This document shows positions 48,490-57,335 of a stretch of DNA of 64,000 nucleotides, piece after piece. Numbering within the stretch: the stretch's first letter is position 1; the number at the start of each line of letters is the position of its first letter. The stretch comes from Paraplanobispora takensis (GTDB lineage Bacteria > Actinomycetota > Actinomycetes > Streptosporangiales > Streptosporangiaceae), in NCBI RefSeq assembly GCF_016863195.1, contig NZ_BOOK01000030.1, forward strand, positions 62,001 to 126,000. The letters are read 5' to 3'. The notes below the pieces were generated by a model. The model searched no databases. It saw nothing but the letters and a program-made list of their open reading frames with translations, and was not told where the DNA came from. Both the position numbers and the translations under genes were made by a program.

Positions 48490-50380
48490 GGTGCACCGCC
48501 GGCAGCACCGTCCACGAGGGGACGATGTCCCGCATCCTGTTCATCATGACCTGGCAGTAGCCGGCGTTGTAGTCGAGACTGCGGTGCTTGGGATAGGGCA
48601 TCTTGCGCCGGCCCACGTGGTCGACGCGCAGCCGTACCGCGCCGGGACCGGCGGGCTCCGGAACGCCGGGCAGCTCCAGCAGCGCGACGGCCTCCCGGGG
48701 CAGCTCGGCGACGAAGGTGTAGCGGTCCTGCTCCATCACCCGCAGGTGCGTGAGCGGCGCGCTCGGCGCGACCACCGACTCCCGGTAGACGTACGGCCTG
48801 GCCAGCAGGTCCAGCTCGAAGGCCGCTCGCACGCCGGGCAGGTCCAGCCAGCCCTGCTCGCGCAGGAACCCTTCGAGCAGCAGGTCCATCTCGCCCCGGT
48901 GGGAGTGCAGGACGTAGTGCAGCACCTTGCCGATGTTGTTGATGTCGTAGTTGCCGAGCGTTTCCACGGAGTCGGCGAAGAACCTGCAGATCTCGGTGTC
49001 GGTCCTGGTCTTGAAGTACTCGGCGGCCCGCCGCAGGAAGTCGGTGTAGGAGCACACTCCCCCGCGGTCGAGCAGGCGCGCCGTGTAGAAGCCCGCCCGC
49101 GCGTTGTAGAGGCTGATGACCGCGTAGTAGAACCAGGAGCCTTCCTTGAAGTCCTCGTAGGTCACCCACTTCGTGCCGACGACCACGTCGGCCTCGGCGA
49201 CGGGGTCGTCCACCCGCACGGTGACGATGCCGAGCTCCTCCTGCTGCCGGTACATGGGCGTGTTGCGCAGCAGCAGCTGGGGGTAGGACACGACGGCGTC
49301 GGCGCCGGAGGCGCACAGTTTGCCGATGCCCTCCTGGTAGGAGGTCAGCGTCTCGCCCGGCAGCGGCCAGATCAGCTCGGTGTAGGAGCTGATCTTCTTG
49401 TCGCGCAGCTTGACCTGCAGTTCGACGTAGGTGGACTCCTTGATGTTGGCGCGCTGCACCATCTCCAGGGCCTGCGGGCTGGTGGTCTGCAGCGAGACGG
49501 GCTGGCTGGTCAGCATGCCGCCCTCGACCAGGATCTCGGTGATCTCGGTGACCCGGTCGGGGCGGTTCTTGGCCGCCTGGATCGCCACCATCGACGGATA
49601 GCCGTTGCGCTGCTTGCACTCCACCAGGTGGCGGGTCAGCTCGACGTCGCGCGGCAGCGCGCCCCAGTTGGCGTCGGCGATGAAGATGCTCTCCACGCCG
49701 TGCTCGCTGATCCACGACAGGTCGGCCTTGACCCGGTCCAGCTCCCACCTGTGGACCTTGTCGTTGGTGGCCGCGCCCCAGTAGCAGTAGGAGCACCGGT
49801 AAGGGCAGCCCCGGTTGGTCTCCACGACGGCGAAGGTGTACTCGCCGCCGTCGAACACCCCGGCCGCGAACGGCGAGGGGATCTCGTCCAGGTCCTTGAT
49901 GCGGTCGGGCTGCTTGGTGGTGACCAGCTCGTCGCCGGCCCAGAAGCTGACGCCCGGCACCTCGTGGAAGTTCCGCTCCCCCGCCACCTCGCGCAGGAAC
50001 GCGGTGAACGGCTTCTCCCCCTCGCCGTTGCACACCAGCACGTTGCCCGCCGAGGGCGGCACGTACTCCGCGGCGTGGTGCATCACCTGCGGCCCGCCGA
50101 GGATGACGTAGGCCTCGGGCCGCAGCCTGACCAGTTCGTCGAGCAGCTCCTTCATCCGCCGCATGTTCCACAGGTAGCAGCTCAGCCCGTAGACGTCGGC
50201 CTCCTGCGCGAGCAGGTCGGCCACCAGCGTCTCCAGCGATGTGCCGACCTCGACCGCGTGGATGGAGAACTCGAAGTCGCGGGCCACGTCCGGGTCCTGC
50301 TGCGCGTAGGCCTGCAGGTAGCCCGAGGCCAGCGGCAGCGTGTTGGGATAGACCGTCAGCTCGACCAGGCAGGTCTTCAT
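48479..50380 (-). CDS. B12-binding radical SAM enzyme
   Basis: The 633-residue protein has an N-terminal cobalamin-binding-like domain (residues about 1-150, with VYGLSCYLWNMRRMKELL and VILGGPQVM) and a radical SAM core with C192, C196 and C199 in ETNRGCPYRCSYCYWG. The rest (200-630) has FIADANWGALPRDVELTRHL, SLQTTSPQALEMV and ELIWPLPGETLTSYQEG. It resembles the TsrM-like group of antibiotic B12 radical SAM enzymes, which methylate unactivated carbons, for example C2 of tryptophan. It sits between the A-PCP and acyl-CoA dehydrogenase genes. C-methylation of an aromatic or amino acid unit, or a rearrangement, is plausible. Confidence 0.87.
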   Translation of the reverse strand: MKTCLVELTVYPNTLPLASGYLQAYAQQDPDVARDFEFSIHAVEVGTSLETLVADLLAQEADVYGLSCYLWNMRRMKELLDELVRLRPEAYVILGGPQVMHHAAEYVPPSAGNVLVCNGEGEKPFTAFLREVAGERNFHEVPGVSFWAGDELVTTKQPDRIKDLDEIPSPFAAGVFDGGEYTFAVVETNRGCPYRCSYCYWGAATNDKVHRWELDRVKADLSWISEHGVESIFIADANWGALPRDVELTRHLVECKQRNGYPSMVAIQAAKNRPDRVTEITEILVEGGMLTSQPVSLQTTSPQALEMVQRANIKESTYVELQVKLRDKKISSYTELIWPLPGETLTSYQEGIGKLCASGADAVVSYPQLLLRNTPMYRQQEELGIVTVRVDDPVAEADVVVGTKWVTYEDFKEGSWFYYAVISLYNARAGFYTARLLDRGGVCSYTDFLRRAAEYFKTRTDTEICRFFADSVETLGNYDINNIGKVLHYVLHSHRGEMDLLLEGFLREQGWLDLPGVRAAFELDLLARPYVYRESVVAPSAPLTHLRVMEQDRYTFVAELPREAVALLELPGVPEPAGPGAVRLRVDHVGRRKMPYPKHRSLDYNAGYCQVMMNRMRDIVPSWTVLPAVHHAA

Positions 50381-50385
50381 CACTC

Positions 50386-52134
50386 TCACGTTCCCGGGCT
50401 CGCGGCGCTGACGGATGCGGCCAGCTCGTGCAGCACGTCGTACTCGAACAGGTCGTCGGCCACTATGCGCAGCCCGCGCTGCCTGGCGCGCGAGGCCAGC
50501 CGGATGGCGAGCAGCGAGTCGCCGCCGCTTTCGAAGAAGCTGTCGTCGCGCTCGACGGAGCCGACCTGGAGCACCTCGCACCACAGCTCGGCCAGCACGC
50601 GCTCGGTGTCGGTGTGGAAAGCGCCGCTCTCCTGCGCCGGCACGGCCGGCTCCTGCGGCCTGGCCAGGGCCTTCCTGTCGACCTTGCCGTGCGAGGTCAC
50701 CGGCAGCGCGTCGAGCACCGTGACCGCCGCGGGCACCATGTAGTCGGGCAGGTGCCGGGCCAGCTCGCGCCGGAGCCACACGGGGTCGGGCAGGTCCTCC
50801 GGGTCGCCCGGCACCACCGCGGCGATGAGCTGGTCGGCCTGCTCGCTCTTGACCACCACGGCCTCGCGCACCCCGGCCAGCCCGCGCAGGGCCGACTCGA
50901 CCTCGCCGGGCTCGACGCGGAAGCCGCGCACCTTGACCTGGTCGTCCGCCCGGCCGGCGAAGGCCAGGCCGCCCTCGGGCAGCTCGCGCGCCAGGTCGCC
51001 GGTGGCGTACATGCGGGCGCTGAGATCGACGGGGTCGGGCATGAACCGCTGCGCCGTGAGCTCGGGCCGGTTGAGGTAGCCGTGCGCCACGCCGGTGCCG
51101 CCGATGTACAGCTCGCCGACCGAGCCGCGCGGCACCGGGCGGCGCTCCTCGTCCAGCAGGTAGGCGCGCATGCCGGGCAGCGGATGCCCGATGGGCGGCG
51201 TCCCGCCCTCGGGCCCCACCTCGGCGAAGGTGGCCACCACGCTGGTCTCCGTGGGCCCGTACAGGTTGAACAGCTTGTACGGCAGCCCGGCCGGCGGGCG
51301 CCGGTTCAGCTTCTCCCCGCCGGTCAGCAGCACCCGCAGCGATCCGCCCACCTGCTGGTCGAGCAGGTCGACGGCGAGCACCGTGGTCAGGAAGCACACC
51401 GTGACGCCCTGCGTGGAGATCCAGCGGGCCAGCGCGTCGGACGACCCGGGCAGCCGGCTCTCCATCAGGTGCAACGTGGCGCCGGCCGCCAGGCACGGCC
51501 AGACCTCCAGCGCCCAGGCGTCGAAGGAGGGCCGGGCGATCTGGCTGACCCGGTCGCCGGGGCGCACGTCGAAGGTGCGCTGGTGCCAGGCCGCCAGGTT
51601 GGCGACGCCCTCGTGCGGCACGAGCACGCCCTTGGGCGCGCCCGTCGAACCCGAGGTGTACACGACGTAGCACAGGTCGTCCGGCGTGATCTCGGGGCCC
51701 TCCCGCAGGGCGGGCACGTCGCTCTCCAGCGCCCGCTCGACGGCCAGCACCTCGGCCGCGAACCGCGCGGAGTCGGCCTCCCGTGCGATCACCAGGCGGG
51801 CGCCGGAGTCCGCGACGACCGAGGCCAGCCGCGCGTCGGGGTCCTCGACGTCCACGCCCACGTACGCACCGCCGGCCAGCAGCACGGCCAGCGCCGCCAC
51901 CACGAGGTCGGGTGAGCGTTCGAGCGCCAGGACCACCAGGTCGCCCTTGCCCACACCGTGCGCCCGCAGCGCACCCGCCAGCCGGGAGGAACGTTCATCG
52001 AGATCGGAATAGGTCAGCACCTCGCCGCCGCAGACCACGGCATGCTGATCCGGCTGCACCTGCGCCCACCATCGCACTCCCGCGGAAACGACGGCGAACG
52101 GGCGAGTCGCCGTCGCGGAGCTCGAACCGGTCAA
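50386..52134 (-). CDS. NRPS adenylation-PCP didomain
   Basis: The 582-residue protein is an amino-acid-activating A domain (about 20-490) with a carrier domain (about 505-580). It has VYTSGSTGAPKGVLVPHEG, FDAWALEVWPCLAAG, NLYGPTETSVVATF, YATGDLARELPEGGLAFAGRADDQVKVRGFRVEPGEVE, VTSHGKVDRKAL, and FFESGGDSLLAIRLAS with the phosphopantetheine Ser. The Asp of FDAW suggests an alpha-amino acid. My rough binding-pocket reading is D-A-L-F-L-G-L-V-V, which I cannot assign. It begins with TTG five bases behind GGGAGG and heads a five-gene operon (radical SAM, dehydrogenase, thioesterase, acyltransferase). Confidence 0.92.
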   Translation of the reverse strand: MTGSSSATATRPFAVVSAGVRWWAQVQPDQHAVVCGGEVLTYSDLDERSSRLAGALRAHGVGKGDLVVLALERSPDLVVAALAVLLAGGAYVGVDVEDPDARLASVVADSGARLVIAREADSARFAAEVLAVERALESDVPALREGPEITPDDLCYVVYTSGSTGAPKGVLVPHEGVANLAAWHQRTFDVRPGDRVSQIARPSFDAWALEVWPCLAAGATLHLMESRLPGSSDALARWISTQGVTVCFLTTVLAVDLLDQQVGGSLRVLLTGGEKLNRRPPAGLPYKLFNLYGPTETSVVATFAEVGPEGGTPPIGHPLPGMRAYLLDEERRPVPRGSVGELYIGGTGVAHGYLNRPELTAQRFMPDPVDLSARMYATGDLARELPEGGLAFAGRADDQVKVRGFRVEPGEVESALRGLAGVREAVVVKSEQADQLIAAVVPGDPEDLPDPVWLRRELARHLPDYMVPAAVTVLDALPVTSHGKVDRKALARPQEPAVPAQESGAFHTDTERVLAELWCEVLQVGSVERDDSFFESGGDSLLAIRLASRARQRGLRIVADDLFEYDVLHELAASVSAASPGT

Positions 52135-52192
52135 TTCAGCCTCCCGGAGCTACGTTTATTCGCCTCATATTCGCCGGGCCGTCGCGCTTTCC

Positions 52193-52236
52193 GCATCTCA
52201 TGAATTGCCCAGCGATCAGCGCAATGAAAAAGGTGT
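52193..52236. promoter_or_regulatory. Paired cluster regulatory half-sites, divergent promoter
   Basis: GCAATTCATGAGATGC (52193-52208, minus) lies 59 bp from the A-PCP start. GCAATGAAAAAGGTGT (52221-52236, plus) lies 65 bp from the NAT-type gene and differs from the consensus in the second half. The gap is 12 bp. GAATAT follows the minus half-site by 20 bp. Confidence 0.7.
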
Positions 52237-52300
52237 CCGGGCGACCACAGAATGACATGGTCCTGGTACCACTGTTTCTGTGAGAATGCGGAGCCGTACT

Positions 52301-53104
52301 ATGACGCTGACGCACGGGCCTTTACTCGACGAGCGGACGGTGGCCGCCTATCTGCGGCGCATAGGCGCCCGGCGGCCCGAGGGGCCGACCTCCGCCGCAC
52401 TGCGCGACCTGCACGAACGCCACGTCATGACGGTGCCGTTCGAGAATGTGGACTTCCATCTGGGCGAGCCGATGGGAATCGGCGCGGCCGCCCTCGAGAA
52501 GATCGTCGACAGGCGGCGCGGCGGCACGTGCTACGAGCTGAACGGCGCGTTCTTCGAACTGCTGCGGGTGCTGGGATTCCAGGCGGAGGTGCTGGCGGGT
52601 CGGGTGGCGGACGACAATGCGCTGGGGCCGATCATCGGTCACATGGCGCTGCGCGTGCACACCGCGGACTCGCCCGACCCGTGGCTGGTGGACGTCGGAT
52701 ACGGCCGGGGCGCGCGGCATCCGCTGCGCTGGGCGCCCGGCCTGCCGCAGCGGGACCCGCACGGCGCCTTCGAGCTGGCCCGCGCGCCGCACGGCGACGT
52801 GGACCTGCTGCGCGAGGGCCGGCTGCAGTACCGGCTGGAGGACAGGCCGCGGCTGGTGGCCGACTTCGAGGCCATGTGGTGGTGGTACCAGCACTCCCCC
52901 GAGTCCCCGCACCTGCGGCACCTGTACTGCACGATCCCGACGCCGGACGGCGGGCGGGTCACGCTCAGCGGGACGACGCTGACCGTCAGGGAGAACGGCG
53001 GCAGGAGCACCACGGTGATCGAGGACGAGGACGAGCTGCGCGAGACCTACCGCACCCGCTTCGGCGTCGAGCTGTCCGACCTGCCGCCGGTCGCCCGGCG
53101 GTGA
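52301..53104 (+). CDS. Arylamine N-acetyltransferase-type amide synthase
   Basis: The 267-residue protein has the NAT family triad: C77 in RRGGTCYELNGAFFELL, H114 in IIGHMALRVHT and D131 in PWLVDVGYGRG. In rifamycin-type clusters NAT homologues form the amide that releases a chain, and canonical NATs acylate arylamines. With a pathway that makes anthranilate, acylation of an aromatic amine from a CoA or carrier thioester is an attractive role. The start at 52301 (MTLTHG) is seven bases behind GGAG; a GTG at 52280 is less likely. It is divergent from the A-PCP operon. Confidence 0.9.
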   Translation: MTLTHGPLLDERTVAAYLRRIGARRPEGPTSAALRDLHERHVMTVPFENVDFHLGEPMGIGAAALEKIVDRRRGGTCYELNGAFFELLRVLGFQAEVLAGRVADDNALGPIIGHMALRVHTADSPDPWLVDVGYGRGARHPLRWAPGLPQRDPHGAFELARAPHGDVDLLREGRLQYRLEDRPRLVADFEAMWWWYQHSPESPHLRHLYCTIPTPDGGRVTLSGTTLTVRENGGRSTTVIEDEDELRETYRTRFGVELSDLPPVARR

Positions 53105-53205
53105 CGGCAGGGTCGCGTCCGGTGGTGACGAGAGCCGGTCGGCCGCCCGCACGTGGCGGCCGGCCGCTCCGGCGTGACCGGCCTCTCCGGTGCGCGGCGG
53201 TGTCC

Positions 53206-54732
53206 CTAGTGCGCCGCGGTGAGGGCGCGGCGGTTGATCTTGCCGGACGCGGTCTGCGGCAGGGCGTCCACCAGGCGCACCTCCTTGGGGCACTTGTGCG
53301 GCGACAGGAGCGAGCGCACATGGTCGCGCAGCTCCTGCGCGGTCGTCCCGCCGCGCGCCACCACGTACGCCCGCAGCAGGGTGAGCCCGTCGTGCTCGAA
53401 TCCCGTCACCGCGCACTCCACCACGGCGGGATGGGTCAGCAGGCAGTTCTCGATCTCGCTGGGCGCGATCCACTTCCCGGCCACCTTGAGCAGGTCGTCC
53501 GCCCTGCCGCGGAAGGTGAAGTAGCCGTCCTCGTCGCGTGAGAAAAGGTCGGCCGAGCGCACGGTGTCCGGGGCGACGAAGGTGGCCGCCGTCTTCTCGG
53601 GGTCCTGCCAGTACTCCAGCGCGGCCGTCTCGCCGGTGATCTCGAGGCGGCCCACCTCGCCGTCCGGCAGCGGCACGCCGTGCTCGTCGACCACCCGCAC
53701 GTCGTAGCCCGGCACGGCCCGGCCGAGCGTGCCCATCCGCACCTCGCCCAGCCGGTTGCACACGTACCCGTGGAACATCTCCGACGAGCCGATGCCGTCC
53801 ATCACCTCCACGCCGAAGGTCTCCAGCCACCTGCGGTGCAGTTCGAGCGGCAGGGCCTCGCCGGCCGAGATGCACACCCGCAGGCTGCTGAGGTCCTGGC
53901 GGGCGGCCTCGGGGTGGGCGAGCATGGCGCTCATCATGGTCGGCACGTTGACCAGGATCGTGGGCCGGTGCTCGGCGATCAGCTCGAAGATCCGCTCCGG
54001 CGTGCTGCGCTCGGGGAAGACGACCCCCGCCGCGCCGACGCGGAACGGGAACAGCGCCGTGATGTTGTTGGCGTAGCCGAAGAACAGCTTGGGCACCGGC
54101 AGCACGATGTCGTCGGGCCCGAGGTCGAGCACTCCCCCGGCGAACCACTCCATGCTGAGCGCGGCGCTGCGGGCCGCCAGCACGCAGGCCTTGGGCTTGC
54201 CCGTGCTGCCCGTGGTGAAGCGCCACATGGCGACGTCGTCGGGTGTGGTCGGCGCGGCCTCCAGCTCTGTGGGCGCGGCGGCGGTCAGCGACTCGAAGTG
54301 GTGCTCCCCCTCACGCAGTCCCTCCTTCGGCACGCCGACCACCAGGAGGTCGCGGACGCCGGCCGCGCGGAGCCTGTCCAGGGTGAACCCGTCGGCGACG
54401 ACCACGGCGGGACGGGCGTACTCGGCGAAGAACCGGTACTCCTGCGGCTGCAGGTAGGTGTAGACCTCGGCGGTGACCGCGCCGATCTTCTGCACGCCGT
54501 ACCAGGCGGCGACGGACTCCACCCCGTCGCCGAGCGCCAGCAGCACCCTGTCTCCGCGCCGTACGCCCAGCCCGCGCAGCACATGGCCCACCTGGTTGGC
54601 CAGCGCCTGGATCCTGCCGTAGCGCACCGGGCCCGCGGAGGTGAGCAGCGCGGTCCTGGCGGGGTCGGTGCCGTCGAGGAAGTGGGTGGCGATGTTGAAC
54701 GTCCTCGGCAGGTCCTTGGCGCGTATCGTCAT
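53206..54732 (-). CDS. Benzoate/anthranilate-type CoA ligase 2
   Basis: The 508-residue ANL enzyme has [60 protein letters not shown] and [13 protein letters not shown]. It is paralogous to ligase 1 at 22.1 kb. One block ([20 protein letters not shown] and the following 35 residues) is identical in both, while the rest has diverged widely. Residues in the substrate pocket region differ, so it may take another aryl acid or a modified anthranilate. It is divergent from the PaaAB gene, 119 bp away, with a shared regulatory element, which points to epoxidation of its product. An upstream ATG (54741) is an alternative start. Confidence 0.87.
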   Translation of the reverse strand: MTIRAKDLPRTFNIATHFLDGTDPARTALLTSAGPVRYGRIQALANQVGHVLRGLGVRRGDRVLLALGDGVESVAAWYGVQKIGAVTAEVYTYLQPQEYRFFAEYARPAVVVADGFTLDRLRAAGVRDLLVVGVPKEGLREGEHHFESLTAAAPTELEAAPTTPDDVAMWRFTTGSTGKPKACVLAARSAALSMEWFAGGVLDLGPDDIVLPVPKLFFGYANNITALFPFRVGAAGVVFPERSTPERIFELIAEHRPTILVNVPTMMSAMLAHPEAARQDLSSLRVCISAGEALPLELHRRWLETFGVEVMDGIGSSEMFHGYVCNRLGEVRMGTLGRAVPGYDVRVVDEHGVPLPDGEVGRLEITGETAALEYWQDPEKTAATFVAPDTVRSADLFSRDEDGYFTFRGRADDLLKVAGKWIAPSEIENCLLTHPAVVECAVTGFEHDGLTLLRAYVVARGGTTAQELRDHVRSLLSPHKCPKEVRLVDALPQTASGKINRRALTAAH

Positions 54733-54764
54733 GCCGCCCATCGTCGGAGGGCCCGCTCCGCCGT

Positions 54765-54797
54765 ACATCTCGCAGATTGCCGCAATTGCGAAGATGC
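54765..54797. promoter_or_regulatory. Paired cluster regulatory half-sites, almost touching
   Basis: GCAATCTGCGAGATGT (54765-54780, minus) and GCAATTGCGAAGATGC (54782-54797, plus) are separated by one base. They lie 33 bp from the CoA ligase 2 start and 54 bp from the PaaAB start. This is the tightest pair in the window. Confidence 0.75.
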
Positions 54798-54850
54798 GCG
54801 GCACGGGGGACGCGGCCGAGGCTGAGAACGATCTGCGGAGGAGGTGGGTC

Positions 54851-56149
54851 GTGAGCATCAGCGCGTTCGATGCCCTGATCGCGGCGGATCAGAAGATCGA
54901 GAACAAGGACTGGATGCCTGACGGCTACCGCGAGAGCCTGATCAGGCAGATAGCGCAGCACGCGCACTCGGAGATCATGGGCATGCAGCCCGAGGCGGCC
55001 TGGATCAGCCGGGCGCCCAGCCTGGCGCGCAAGGCCGTCCTCATCGCCAAGGTGCAGGACGAGGCCGGGCACGGGCTGTACCTGTACGCGGTCGCCGAGA
55101 CGCTGGGCGCGCGCCGGGAGGACCTGCTCGACGCGCTCCACGAGGGGCGGCAGAAGTACCTGTCGTTCATCAACTACCCCACGCTCACCTGGGCCGACGT
55201 CGGCGCGCTGGCATGGCTGACCGACGGCGCGGCGGTGGTCAACCAGGTCTCGCTCTGCCGCACCTCCTACGGCCCGTACGGCAGGGCGCTGGTGCGCATC
55301 TGCCGCGAGGAGTCCTTCCACCACCGGCAGGGCTTCGACCTGCTGCACACGCTGTCGCGCGGTACGCCCGCGCAGCGGCGCTCGCTGCAGGAAGCGGTGG
55401 ACCGCTGGTGGCAGCCTGCGCTGGCGATGTTCGGGCCGCCGGACTCGCGCTCGACGCATTCGGCCTCCTCCATGGCGTGGCGGATCAAGCGGGCGGGCAA
55501 CGACGAGCTGCGGCAGCGGTTCGTGGACCTGTGCGTGCCGCAGGCCGAGGCGCTGGGGGTACGGCTCCCGGACCCGGCGCTGCGCTGGAACCCCGAGCGG
55601 GGGCACCACGACTTCACCCCGCCCGACTACGACGAGCTGATGCGAGTCGTGGCCGGCCACGGGCCGCGCAACAGGCAGCGGCTGGCGCACCGCAGGCGTG
55701 CGCACGAGGAGGGCGCCTGGGTCCGCGAGGCCGCCGCCGTCCACGCCGCCAAACAGGCCGCCAAACAGGCCGCCGGACAAGCCGGACGGCAGGCGGCCGA
55801 ATGGGAGGCCGGGCGGGCCGCGGCCCCGGATGACGCTCGCGCCGCCGCACGGGAGACCGGTGGGCCCGGGGAGGGGTGGCCGCTCTGGGAGGTTTTCGTA
55901 CGGCCGCGCCGCGGCCTCGGCCACGCCCACGCGGGCAGCCTGCAGGCCCCCGACGCCGCCGTCGCGCTGCACAGCGCCCGCGACCTCTACACGCGCAGGG
56001 AGGAGGGCGTGTCGCTGTGGGTGGTGCCCTCGCGCTCGGTGACCTCCTCGGATCCGGAGCAGAAGGAGGCCTACTTCGCGCCGGCCGCCGACAAGCAGTA
56101 CCGCCACGCCTCGTCCTTCCCGCCGCCCGAAGGGGTTGAGGGCCTGTGA
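54851..56149 (+). CDS. PaaA-PaaB fusion: epoxidase catalytic and bridging subunits
   Basis: The 432-residue protein joins two subunits normally made separately. Residues 1-290 are a PaaA-type diiron monooxygenase with ligand helices E41 (HAHSEIMG), E71/H74 (VQDEAGHG) and the C-R-E-E-S-F-H-H motif at 151-158. Residues about 291-341 are an Ala/Gln/Arg-rich linker. Residues 342-432 are PaaB ([47 protein letters not shown]). In the known PaaABCE complex, PaaA epoxidises the aromatic ring of phenylacetyl-CoA. The GTG start follows a GGAGG-rich stretch. No downstream Paa ring-cleavage genes are seen, suggesting a biosynthetic use. Confidence 0.92.
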   Translation: MSISAFDALIAADQKIENKDWMPDGYRESLIRQIAQHAHSEIMGMQPEAAWISRAPSLARKAVLIAKVQDEAGHGLYLYAVAETLGARREDLLDALHEGRQKYLSFINYPTLTWADVGALAWLTDGAAVVNQVSLCRTSYGPYGRALVRICREESFHHRQGFDLLHTLSRGTPAQRRSLQEAVDRWWQPALAMFGPPDSRSTHSASSMAWRIKRAGNDELRQRFVDLCVPQAEALGVRLPDPALRWNPERGHHDFTPPDYDELMRVVAGHGPRNRQRLAHRRRAHEEGAWVREAAAVHAAKQAAKQAAGQAGRQAAEWEAGRAAAPDDARAAARETGGPGEGWPLWEVFVRPRRGLGHAHAGSLQAPDAAVALHSARDLYTRREEGVSLWVVPSRSVTSSDPEQKEAYFAPAADKQYRHASSFPPPEGVEGL

Positions 56150-56877
56150 CCGGCCTGCCGGAGTACCTGCTCGGGCTCGGCGACGACGCGCTCGTGGCCG
56201 CGCAGCGCACCGCCGAGTGGTGCGCGAAGGCGCCGCAGCTCGAAGAGGAGGTGGCGCTGGCCAACCTCGCGCTGGACCAGCTCGGCCAGGCGCGGGCGTT
56301 CCTGACCTACGCGGGCGAGCTCGAAGGCGAGGGCAGGGACGAGGACGCGCTGGCGTTCCTGCGCGACGAGCACGAGTTCCGCAACGTCCAGCTCGTCGAG
56401 CTGCCCAACGGGGACTTCGCCGTGACCGTGGCCAAGACGCTGTTCCTGGCCGCCTACCAGAACCTGCTCTACACCCGGCTGGCCCGCGCGGCCGAGCCCC
56501 GGCTGGCCGGCATCGCCGCCAAGGCGGCCAAGGAGAGCGCATTCCACGTGAGTTACGCCTCCCTCTGGACGGTCCGCCTGGGTGACGGCACGCCGCTGTC
56601 GCACCGGCGGATGCGCGACGCGGTCGAGGAGGTGTGGCCGTACACGCACGAGCTGTTCGAACCGTGGGCGCCGCCCGAGGCGGGCCTCGACCCGGCCGCG
56701 CTGCGCGGGCCGTGGCTGGAGGTCGTCGGGCGCGCGCTCGGCGAGGCGACGCTGACCAGACCGCAGGACGGCTGGGCGGCCACGGGCGGCCGGAGCGGCC
56801 GGCACACCGAATGGTTCGGCCTGCTGCTGGCCGACATGCAGTCCGTCCACCGAGCGCATGTGGGGGCACGATGGTGA
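56146..56877 (+). CDS. paaC: PaaC-type structural subunit of the epoxidase
   Basis: The 243-residue helical protein has the PaaC pattern [42 protein letters not shown], and later [25 protein letters not shown]. PaaC forms a heterodimer with PaaA and supports the ring-epoxidising complex; it is usually catalytically inactive. The GTG start overlaps the PaaAB stop (GTGA) and its own stop overlaps the PaaD start, so the operon is tightly coupled. The length is normal. Confidence 0.92.
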   Translation: MTGLPEYLLGLGDDALVAAQRTAEWCAKAPQLEEEVALANLALDQLGQARAFLTYAGELEGEGRDEDALAFLRDEHEFRNVQLVELPNGDFAVTVAKTLFLAAYQNLLYTRLARAAEPRLAGIAAKAAKESAFHVSYASLWTVRLGDGTPLSHRRMRDAVEEVWPYTHELFEPWAPPEAGLDPAALRGPWLEVVGRALGEATLTRPQDGWAATGGRSGRHTEWFGLLLADMQSVHRAHVGARW

Positions 56878-57335
56878 AGGAACGAGTCGAGGCGGCGGTG
56901 GCGGCGGTGCCCGACCCCGAGCTGCAGGTGCTCTCCATCGGAGAGCTGGGCATGCTGCGCGAGGTGAGCGTGGACGAGGACGGCAACGCCGTCGTCACCC
57001 TCACCCCGACCTATCTGGGCTGTCCCGCGCTCGAACTGATCAAGGCGGACGTGGCCGCGGCGGCGCGGACCGCGGGCGCGGCGCGGGTGGAGGTCGTGGT
57101 CTCCATGTCCCCGCCGTGGACGACCGACTGGCTGAGCCAGGCCGCGCGCGCCAAGCTCACCGAGGCCGGCATCGCACCGCCGGGGCGGGCGTCGCTGCCG
57201 CTGCTGCAGCCGGGATGCCCGCGGTGCGCGTTCCCGGACACCGAGGAGCTGTCGAGCTTCGGCGCCGCCGCCTGCATGGCGCTGCGGCTCTGCTCGGGCT
57301 GCGGCGAGCCCTTCGAGCATCTGAAGGCGCACTGA
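56871..57335 (+). CDS. paaD: PaaD-type maturation protein
   Basis: The 154-residue protein has a MIP18/DUF59-like N-terminal domain (VPDPELQVLSIGELGMLREVSVDEDG, LTPTYLGCPALELIKADV) and a C-terminal zinc-ribbon-like part with CPRCAF and CSGCGEPFEHL. PaaD is thought to help assemble the metal or Fe-S centres of the Paa epoxidase. Its presence supports an active complex. The ATG at 56871 overlaps the end of PaaC by 7 bp, and the stop shares one base with the PaaE start. Confidence 0.9.
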   Translation: MVKERVEAAVAAVPDPELQVLSIGELGMLREVSVDEDGNAVVTLTPTYLGCPALELIKADVAAAARTAGAARVEVVVSMSPPWTTDWLSQAARAKLTEAGIAPPGRASLPLLQPGCPRCAFPDTEELSSFGAAACMALRLCSGCGEPFEHLKAH

